Source of the DNA: Chloroflexota bacterium
GTDB taxonomy: Bacteria > Chloroflexota > Anaerolineae > B4-G1
Assembly (NCBI GenBank): GCA_011046405.1
Contig: DSAR01000352.1
Location: 1-5,669 of the forward strand
Length of the DNA: 5,669 nt
Reading direction: 5' to 3'
Below, one piece after another: positions 1 to 3,791 of the stretch (within the stretch, counting starts at the first letter, position 1; every line of letters begins with the position of its first letter). The position numbers and the translations under genes were made by a program. Under the pieces are notes generated by a model. That model was not told the DNA's origin and made no database searches. It worked only from the letters and a program-made list of their open reading frames with translations.

Positions 1-36
1 AAAAACAAGAATTTCATCGGATAGGCATTATCAAAT

Positions 37-207
37 ACAACAAAATAGACCTGGCTGTTAAACGCGACGTGCTAGGCACCAACCAGGTCTCTTGCAGATA
101 CAACGTTAATGACTTATTATTACTTGTACCCTTAAATTGGCACGGTGTAAAACTGCTCCTCTCCCATCACGCAACGGCCGATTATATCTTTCAGATATAT
201 ATCGCTT
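37..207 (-). ncRNA. Candidate small RNA or untranslated leader, about 170 nt
   Basis: The interval between a consensus minus-strand promoter and a terminator-like hairpin has no credible coding sequence but three consecutive stem-loops. They are a 7-bp stem with a 3-nt loop (183-189/193-199), an imperfect stem of about 10 bp (TACAA at 99-103 with TTGTA at 124-128, extended inward by GTTAAT and ATTAC), and the terminator stem (47-90). I do not recognise 6S RNA, tmRNA, SRP RNA, RNase P RNA or a known riboswitch core in it. The alternative is the 5' leader of a gene starting near or beyond the left edge; an ATG at 17 (MKFLF...) is there but lacks a ribosome binding site. Expression and boundaries are inferred. 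Confidence 0.45.
47..90 (-). terminator. Putative intrinsic terminator or attenuator hairpin
   Basis: A perfect 8-bp inverted repeat, AGACCTGG (47-54) with CCAGGTCT (83-90), encloses a small inner hairpin (GTGC at 69-72 with GCAC at 76-79). Read on the minus strand it is followed at once by the T-rich ATTTTGTTGTATTTG (46-32). There is no T-run on the plus-strand side, so termination would act on minus-strand transcripts. The interrupted T-tract makes it a moderate terminator at best. It could end the RNA started at about 207, end read-through from rpsC, or act as an attenuator for a gene beyond the left edge. Confidence 0.55.
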
Positions 208-213
208 AGATAT

Positions 214-242
214 ATTATAATGAAAAACGGTCCTTTTGTCAA
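214..242 (-). promoter_or_regulatory. Perfect consensus sigma70/sigmaA promoter
   Basis: On the minus strand TTGACA (242-237) and TATAAT (219-214) are separated by exactly 17 bp, the ideal arrangement for the housekeeping sigma factor. An A-rich stretch (AGAAAAAC, 250-243) lies just upstream of the -35 box like a proximal UP element. The predicted start is the A at about 207. The repeated AGATATA motif (193-199, 209-215) overlaps the start region and could be an operator. It lies downstream of rpsC, so it drives something other than that gene. Confidence 0.8.
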
Positions 243-320
243 GTTTTTCTCATTCATCCAGACATAGCGGAGCATCAGCGTGCCTGAAGGGTTTGTCTTA
301 TCTAAACCGGATTGGGGAGC

Positions 321-983
321 CTATATGACCAGGGCTTCTTCCTCACCCGCCAGGGCTGGCAAGACCTCTCCCCTGTAGATCCATACCTTGACCCCAAGAC
401 GACCATACGTGGTATGCGCCTCTTCTTGAGCAAAGTCGATGTCAGCGCGTAACGTCTGTAAGGGGACCCGACCTTCGTGTTGCCAGGCAACTCGCGCCAT
501 TTCAGATCCATACAGGCGCCCTTTGCACATCACCTTGATTCCCTGTGCACCGGCGCGCATCGACGATTGAATAGCACGATGCATCGCCCGGCTGTGTGAA
601 ATTCGACGTTCCAACTGGGATACGATATTTTCCGCCACCAATTTCGCAACCAACTCTGGCTGCTCCACCTCTTTCACGTCGATGGACACCCGTTTGCCCG
701 TCATATCACTCAATTCTTGACGCATCTGGTTGACCGAAGATCCCCGGCGACCAATCACAATACCCGGTCTCGCCGTCCAAACTGTAATCGAAACCTGATT
801 TGGGAAACGCTCAATCTCGATCAAGGATATGCCAGCATGTCCAACAGCTTCGTGTATGTGCTTCCGAATATTCCGGTCCTCGTGTAATAACTCAGCATAC
901 TTTTCGCCCTCAGCATACCACCGTGATTTCCAATCCCGGATCACACCAAGCCTGAATCCATAAGGATGAACTTTACGCCCCAA
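321..983 (-). CDS. rpsC: 30S ribosomal protein uS3, divergent and outside the S10 operon
   Basis: uS3 lines the mRNA entry channel of the 30S subunit. The 220-aa product is of normal length. It has the family N-terminus (MGRKVHPYGFRLG), a KH domain with GRRG loop at 78-81 following TARPGIVIG, and the C-terminal domain with GRVP (171-174), TLRADID (177-183) and TTYGRLGVKVWIYRGE (191-206). The start is TTG, forced by an in-frame TGA (989-987) two codons upstream and supported by GGAGGTGA (994-987). Oddities: residues 131 and 135 are Ser and His where E. coli has Arg131 and Lys135 (Arg132 is kept), and the usual GRLGGAEIAR reads GRLYGSEMAR (155-164). No rplV, rplP or rpmC neighbours are present; it follows carD by 96 nt containing strong RNA structure. 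Membership of the S3 family is certain; that it is a second copy is inference. Confidence 0.93.
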   Translation of the reverse strand: MGRKVHPYGFRLGVIRDWKSRWYAEGEKYAELLHEDRNIRKHIHEAVGHAGISLIEIERFPNQVSITVWTARPGIVIGRRGSSVNQMRQELSDMTGKRVSIDVKEVEQPELVAKLVAENIVSQLERRISHSRAMHRAIQSSMRAGAQGIKVMCKGRLYGSEMARVAWQHEGRVPLQTLRADIDFAQEEAHTTYGRLGVKVWIYRGEVLPALAGEEEALVI

Positions 984-996
984 TTTTCACCTCCAT
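973..996 (-). CDS. 7-codon upstream ORF overlapping the rpsC start
   Basis: ATG at 996-994 begins MEVKIGA and stops at TAA (975-973). GGAGGA (1006-1001) lies 4 nt before the ATG, a good ribosome binding site. The ORF is in a different frame from rpsC and runs past the rpsC TTG (983-981); the rpsC Shine-Dalgarno (994-987) lies within its first codons. A ribosome taking this ATG would cover the rpsC initiation region, so it could tune or couple rpsC translation. Translation is not shown, and the double GGAGG may simply be a reinforced binding site. Confidence 0.3.
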   Translation of the reverse strand: MEVKIGA

Positions 997-1008
997 TTTC
1001 TCCTCCAT

Positions 1009-1064
1009 ATCAACCCATGTTGACACCTGGATGGCCTGTCCAACGCCTGACGAGGCCATCCAGG
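1009..1064 (-). promoter_or_regulatory. Strong hairpin pair in the carD-rpsC intergenic RNA
   Basis: A perfect 12-bp inverted repeat, CCTGGATGGCCT (1026-1037) with AGGCCATCCAGG (1053-1064), has a 15-nt loop. Next to it toward rpsC is a 5-bp hairpin (TCAAC 1010-1014, GTTGA 1019-1023). No T-run follows on either strand, so it is not a typical intrinsic terminator. It lies between the carD stop and the rpsC ribosome binding sites. It could be an RNA-processing or stability element or a translational operator, for example for S3 itself. That role is inference. Confidence 0.6.
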
Positions 1065-1079
1065 GCCTCGAACAAATCG

Positions 1080-1583
1080 TCACATCACCACGGATAAGCA
1101 CTCGGTTAGTTGCGATCGAATCTGGGCTTCAGCATCGCCCATCTCCACGTCTGCCACGGCCGCTATCTCGCCGGCTAAAATGCGCATCCCTTCCTTGTAC
1201 CTTCGCTTACCCATGGTCGTCAAGTTACCTTCTTCCTGTTGTCGCCAGGCCATATCCCTGACCACCTCTGCCACCTGGTAAATATCACCGGTGTGCAGCT
1301 TGCTGTCCACTACTTGGTATCGCTTCTTATGATTGGATGGCAACTTCTCCGGCTCATCCTGCAGCACGTTCCAGACACGATCCAAGCGTGATGGTGCGAT
1401 GGCTAACCGTAAACCCAAGGAGTCTACAGCGTCGGTTGGAATCATCAACTTGGTATCCGGCTGGCCCATCAACTCGATCTGATAATACATATCCACGCTG
1501 CCTCGCCACTTTTTCTCCATCACCCGAACAACAACGCCTGCGCCACGAATGGGGTGAATGACCGCGTCACCAACCTTAAACAT
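1080..1583 (-). CDS. carD: CarD-family RNA polymerase-binding transcription regulator
   Basis: CarD proteins bind the RNA polymerase beta subunit through an N-terminal Tudor-like RID domain and stabilise open complexes, notably at rRNA promoters, through a helical C-terminal domain. The 167-aa product starts MFKVGDAVIHPIRGAGVV and has the RID fold to about residue 60. The helical domain (about 65-145) includes the family block VAEVVRD (104-110). I chose ATG at 1583 because GGGAGGA (1597-1591) sits 7 nt upstream and MFKVGD is the family N-terminus; a GTG at 1607 would add eight residues and overlap the preceding gene. Position 85 is His (NHKKRY) where M. tuberculosis CarD has Trp85 (NWSRRY), the residue that wedges into DNA at the -10 edge. 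It starts 13 nt after the cold-shock gene, whose stop codon overlaps its ribosome binding site, implying translational coupling. Confidence 0.9.
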   Translation of the reverse strand: MFKVGDAVIHPIRGAGVVVRVMEKKWRGSVDMYYQIELMGQPDTKLMIPTDAVDSLGLRLAIAPSRLDRVWNVLQDEPEKLPSNHKKRYQVVDSKLHTGDIYQVAEVVRDMAWRQQEEGNLTTMGKRRYKEGMRILAGEIAAVADVEMGDAEAQIRSQLTECLSVVM

Positions 1584-1596
1584 ATGCTTTTCCTCC

Positions 1597-1959
1597 CTAC
1601 CCTTCACTTAACTCCACGTTCAAGGCCTCCGGCCCCTTTGGGGAATAGCCTAGATGGAAGCGAACTGCCTGCCCATCTCGCACACCGCTGCCGTCATCAT
1701 CAAAGATCTGCTCCTGGTGAAAAAACACCTCGTCTTCCCCCTCGTCAGGCACAATGAAGCCATAATGTTTACGGGGACTGAAGCACTTGATCCGTCCTGG
1801 CATCTTGGGCAAAGGGCCTACTTTCATAAAGCACGTTGGACATAACAACGGTCGGACCACCTTTGTCCCTCGCTGCGACAACCAGTTACAGTAGTTCATC
1901 GTCAACGTGAAACCCCGTCCACAATGCCGGCACACTATCGTTTGAGATCGATTCGACAT
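1597..1959 (-). CDS. Zinc-ribbon plus cold-shock domain protein
   Basis: A predicted nucleic-acid-binding protein of 120 aa. The N-terminal half has two CxxC pairs (C10/C13 and C40/C43), consistent with a treble-clef or zinc-ribbon domain. The C-terminal half (about 54-118) is a cold-shock OB fold with a degenerate RNP1 (KHYGFIV, 64-70) and an RNP2-like VFFH (78-81). Such proteins usually act as RNA chaperones or translation regulators; the exact target is unknown. The start is ATG at 1959, with GGGAGGGG (1975-1968) 8 nt upstream. A TTG at 1977 would add six residues but places the ribosome binding site inside the gene. It is 93 nt downstream of rpsU and 13 nt upstream of carD. Family assignment is firm. 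Confidence 0.88.
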   Translation of the reverse strand: MSNRSQTIVCRHCGRGFTLTMNYCNWLSQRGTKVVRPLLCPTCFMKVGPLPKMPGRIKCFSPRKHYGFIVPDEGEDEVFFHQEQIFDDDGSGVRDGQAVRFHLGYSPKGPEALNVELSEG

Positions 1960-2020
1960 ATAATATACCCCTCCCAAACAATCATTCGCTCACTCACTTC
2001 ATCCCAATTAACGTCGGTGA

Positions 2021-2037
2021 GGCTGACTTATTCAGCC
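2021..2037 (-). promoter_or_regulatory. Hairpin between rpsU and the cold-shock gene
   Basis: GGCTGA (2021-2026) and TCAGCC (2032-2037) form a perfect 6-bp stem with a 5-nt loop, 16 nt past the rpsU stop on the minus strand. There is no T-tract after it, so full termination is unlikely. It may protect the upstream mRNA or mark a processing site, letting rpsU be expressed at a different level from the genes below it. Confidence 0.4.
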
Positions 2038-2052
2038 GGTATCGCTCGCGGA

Positions 2053-2262
2053 CTAATACTGATATCGCCCCTGCTCTTTTCGCTGGCGTTTCTTCTCTTT
2101 CCTAATCGCCTTTAGACGAGCGCGACGTCGCTCCTCACTTTTGGAAACAAAGAACCGCTTCTTCTTGACGTCACTCAAGATGCGATCTCTGGTCACACGC
2201 TTACGAAAACGTCGGAGCAAGCTCTCTTGAGTCTCTCCAGACCGTAGAACAACCTTTGTCAC
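2053..2262 (-). CDS. rpsU: 30S ribosomal protein bS21
   Basis: bS21 is a small basic protein on the 30S platform near the 16S rRNA anti-Shine-Dalgarno region and helps mRNA engagement. The 69-aa product has the family pattern: short beta strand (TKVVLRSGE), helix with LRRFRKRV (16-23), then VKKKRFFVSKSEERRRARLKA and an Arg/Lys-rich tail ending RYQY, like the E. coli ending RTRLY. The start is GTG at 2262; no ATG fits. The ribosome binding site AGGAGGTGA (2277-2269) is a full 9-nt match to the 16S 3' end, 6 nt before the start. It lies 67 nt downstream of the DksA-like gene, not beside dnaG and rpoD as in enterobacteria. The strong site with a non-ATG start suggests translation-level control, an inference. 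Confidence 0.93.
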   Translation of the reverse strand: MTKVVLRSGETQESLLRRFRKRVTRDRILSDVKKKRFFVSKSEERRRARLKAIRKEKKRQRKEQGRYQY

Positions 2263-2329
2263 TGTTTTTCACCTCCTCTCATCATCACCCAAATTCCTGT
2301 ACATATAATCGCTCACATCAAATCTATAT

Positions 2330-2653
2330 TTAGCGCTCGCTGTCAATCCGCGCGCAATTGATGCACAACCGGGCATCGGGCAAGACCGCCAAGCGATCCG
2401 TATGAATCGGCTTCCCACACTGGGCACACAGCCCATACCCGCCATCTATCTCTTGGGACAATCTCTTCTCGATTTTTTCTTTCCTGGCCTTCAACTGATG
2501 CAATAAAGCGTGATCCATCTCCCAACGCGTCACAGCCGGAGCACCTGTCCCCAGACCATACTCTGGTTTTTCTGCCAGGCTTTTCTCCAACGTACCAATC
2601 TGCGCCTTCAATTGATCCAACTCTCGCTGTAAATTTTCAGTCTTAACACGCAA
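2330..2653 (-). CDS. DksA/TraR-family C4 zinc finger protein
   Basis: DksA/TraR proteins insert a coiled coil into the RNA polymerase secondary channel and alter rRNA and stress promoters. The 107-aa product has a charged coiled-coil N-terminal half (about 5-28 and 45-68), a Gly/Pro/Ala linker (33-40), and a C-terminal zinc finger with C76/C79 and C97/C100, inside the family block GGYGLCAQCGKPIHTDRL. It is shorter than E. coli DksA (151 aa). The coiled-coil tip motif DxxDxA is at most partial (EMDHA, 45-49). The start is TTG at 2653, since an in-frame TGA (2662-2660) lies three codons upstream; AGGTGA (2665-2660) is the ribosome binding site. It is the first gene of the minus cluster and sits right behind a terminator-like hairpin. 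Family is confident; a ppGpp-related role is unproven. Confidence 0.88.
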   Translation of the reverse strand: MRVKTENLQRELDQLKAQIGTLEKSLAEKPEYGLGTGAPAVTRWEMDHALLHQLKARKEKIEKRLSQEIDGGYGLCAQCGKPIHTDRLAVLPDARLCINCARIDSER

Positions 2654-2670
2654 TGATATTCACCTACCCA

Positions 2671-2723
2671 AAACAAAAAGCCTGGCACACGCGGCAAACC
2701 TTCTGAGCCCAGTGCATCCAGGC
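2671..2723 (-). terminator. Terminator-like hairpin before the dksA-like gene (possible attenuator)
   Basis: On the minus strand GCCTGG (2723-2718) pairs with CCAGGC (2685-2680). The stem continues past a bulged A with TGCAC against GTGTG, giving about 11 bp, with an inner GGC/GCC stem in the loop. It is followed directly by TTTTTGTTTT (2679-2670), a classic intrinsic terminator layout. It ends only a few bases before the ribosome binding site of the DksA-like gene. It therefore terminates an upstream minus-strand RNA or attenuates the cluster. No matching antiterminator was worked out. Confidence 0.65.
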
Positions 2724-3043
2724 CTACACAATAGTCTAGACCCCAGCTTAGTCCATTTATGACTTCACGAATTGCACCGCGTAAACGCAGGCCAATACCT
2801 TCTCAAGAAGTCCTCTGGACCTCGCTCAATGAATGGAAAATCGCCAATAGAATCGACGAATGAGCCTCTCTCCCCCATCAAAACAAAACAGAATCAGGAG
2901 CACTTTCGCCTTGCACGACCTCCACAGGCAACGGTTGCCAGGTAAGCTACTCTTATAACTCTGTCACGCCTGACAAATGCACAGACGCCAACCTACCTAC
3001 CGATCAAATGCGCATCATTCAACACATCAACCTGCTTTACGAT

Positions 3044-3055
3044 CAATTATAATTG
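3044..3055. promoter_or_regulatory. Perfect 12-bp palindrome, possible operator
   Basis: CAATTATAATTG reads identically on both strands. It lies 18-29 bases downstream of the transcription start predicted for the minus-strand cluster, a common position for a repressor site. AT-rich palindromes also occur by chance, so the role is only suggested. Confidence 0.35.
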
Positions 3056-3079
3056 TAGTGCTATATAACATTTTGCTAT

Positions 3080-3108
3080 ATTATATCACGAAATACTCCT
3101 TCAAGCAA
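3080..3108 (-). promoter_or_regulatory. Probable promoter of the minus-strand cluster (extended -10)
   Basis: On the minus strand a perfect TATAAT (3085-3080) is preceded by TG plus one base (3088-3086), an extended -10. A weak -35 TTGCTT (3108-3103) is 17 bp upstream. The predicted start is about 3073. The -10 box also forms part of a 6-bp inverted repeat (TTATAT 3081-3086, ATATAA 3063-3068). The long distance to the first gene implies a leader of roughly 420 nt. Confidence 0.5.
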
Positions 3109-3468
3109 CCTGCGGATAGAAAGGGAAAACGAAGCGGATCCAAGGGGACTCAGACGCACGAGGTTGTGCTTCAAGCGCTTTGTGCTTGCGATTTACTACG
3201 AAAACCCAGAAGGAGAAACTCTGGGGTTGATGCGTATGCTAATCGTATATTCCAACAACACGCAAAAGGGACGCTGGCTAAAATTGACAATGAGCCATGA
3301 GCCAATGAAAGGTAAAATCATAGGCGGCATTTCTATCGTGGGGCGCCGATCCAGTTGCACCTCCCCAGCCTTGTACATCTGCCATTCAAAGGTAAAATTC
3401 TAGAGACCCACCGAATATAATCACTCGTCTGATCGTTTATATAGAGTAAAGATTACTCAGCCTGTTCC
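3109..3468. other. Intergenic stretch without recognisable genes
   Basis: No open frame here has a ribosome binding site, family signature or convincing composition. Visible elements are a stem CCCAGA (3205-3210)/TCTGGG (3220-3225) followed on the minus strand by TTTT, a weak terminator candidate; an isolated plus-strand TATAAT (3416-3421) without a matching -35 box; a TTGACA (3284-3289) without a -10 at proper spacing; and a GAGTAA-AGA-TTACTC inverted repeat (3444-3458) that could be a protein-binding site. A 23-bp direct repeat is listed separately. Confidence 0.5.
3301..3403. repeat. Imperfect 23-bp direct repeat with an 80-bp period
   Basis: The units at 3301-3323 and 3381-3403 match at 19 of 23 positions, share the 11-mer AAAGGTAAAAT (3308-3318, 3388-3398), and both end in TAG. 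They are exactly 80 bp apart. The sequence between them is not otherwise repeated. They could be paired binding sites or remnants of a duplication. Confidence 0.5.
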
Positions 3469-3469
3469 C

Positions 3470-3524
3470 GCCGGACCACAGTCCGGCAGCTGCTGGCGAA
3501 CGAGCGATAGCGCATCGTCGCTCG
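3470..3524. repeat. GC-rich tandem palindromes
   Basis: GCCGGAC/GTCCGGC (3470-3476/3481-3487) is a perfect 7-bp stem with a 4-nt loop. It is followed by the palindrome GCAGCTGC (3486-3493) and a second perfect 7-bp stem CGAGCGA/TCGCTCG (3501-3507/3518-3524). No T-tract follows on either strand. The dense stems and GC-rich base content, unlike the AT-rich surroundings, suggest REP-like intergenic repeats. Confidence 0.5.
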
Positions 3525-3578
3525 AACGCTCGCGCAAGCATAGTCGCGCGTATCTTTTCAATAACTTGGGGTGAATCT

Positions 3579-3647
3579 GTTCGTAGTGCGCGCGCTAGAT
3601 AGCGGCTTTAGTGCGCTTTTAGGGGCGCTGAAGCGCCTACTACGAAC
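3579..3647. repeat. MITE/REP-like palindromic element, 69 bp
   Basis: Perfect 9-bp terminal inverted repeats, GTTCGTAGT (3579-3587) and ACTACGAAC (3639-3647), flank two arms. The right arm is a hairpin GGCGC-TGAA-GCGCC (3624-3637). The left arm is a related but imperfect GC-rich sequence containing CTTTAG (3605-3610), the near-complement of the CTGAAG in the right arm. This layout resembles short dispersed palindromes seen in Chloroflexota and cyanobacteria. It has no coding capacity, so any movement would need a transposase acting in trans. No target-site duplication was identified. Confidence 0.6.
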
Positions 3648-3689
3648 AAGCCCCCGGTTTATTGAGAAGATAGGTTCGCGCAGACTGTG

Positions 3690-3746
3690 GCCCGCGCTGA
3701 ACGGGCAGGCTGAGCAGTTGCGAGTAAAGACAAGCAGCAACTGCCC
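3690..3746 (+). promoter_or_regulatory. Structured 5' region of the ABC transporter operon
   Basis: Three stems compete in the RNA just before the ATPase gene: GCCCG/CGGGC (3690-3694/3702-3706), a perfect 8-bp GCAGTTGC/GCAACTGC (3714-3721/3737-3744), and an alternative GGGCAG/CTGCCC (3703-3708/3741-3746) that shares bases with both. There is no T-run, so a terminator is unlikely. Mutually exclusive stems hint at a switching leader, but no known riboswitch motif was recognised and no clear promoter was found. Confidence 0.35.
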
Positions 3747-3791
3747 AAAGCCAGGAGTTGATAATACCCAAATAGCAAAAGGATCAAAATC

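Larger units (their letters stand above)
2671..3073 (-). ncRNA. Long untranslated leader or separate RNA upstream of the dksA-like gene
   Basis: About 400 nt separate the predicted promoter from the terminator-like hairpin with no recognised gene. Structure is visible: GGCAAC/GTTGCC nearly palindromic at 2927-2939, GACTTC (minus 2812-2807) with GAAGTC (2766-2761) closing a domain that contains the GCGT/ACGC hairpin (about 2780-2789), and the terminal terminator hairpin. I saw no motifs for tmRNA, RNase P RNA, SRP RNA, T-box, or TPP, FMN or c-di-GMP riboswitches. It could be a regulatory leader for the cluster or an independent small RNA. Confidence 0.35.

Noticed and set aside
1..17. Minus-strand ATG (17-15) opening MKFLF... 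as the 5' end of a gene off the left edge
   Set aside because: Only five codons are visible and no ribosome binding site precedes it, so it is kept only as an alternative explanation for the promoter at 214-242.
1584..1607. GTG at 1607 as the carD start, adding eight residues
   Set aside because: It would put the strong GGGAGGA ribosome binding site inside the gene and extend beyond the family N-terminus MFKVGD.
2332..2350. Minus-strand TTGACA near the 3' end of the dksA-like gene as an internal promoter for rpsU
   Set aside because: No -10 box lies at 16-18 bp; the nearest TATAGA is only 12 bp away, and the TTGACA is part of the coding codons.
2765..2878. 37-codon minus-strand ORF (MGERGSFVDS...) with no stop, inside the leader
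   Set aside because: No Shine-Dalgarno sequence precedes the ATG, it resembles no family I know, and neighbouring frames look equally open. A decayed gene is possible but unsupported.
3284..3318. Plus-strand TTGACA (3284-3289) with TAAAAT (3313-3318) as a promoter for the ABC operon
   Set aside because: The spacing is 23 bp, too long for a sigma70 promoter, and it lies nearly 500 bp from the gene.
2977..3403. Two plus-strand ORFs (107 and 79 codons) in the divergent intergenic region
   Set aside because: They overlap each other in different frames, lack usable ribosome binding sites, have unconvincing composition and match no recognised family.
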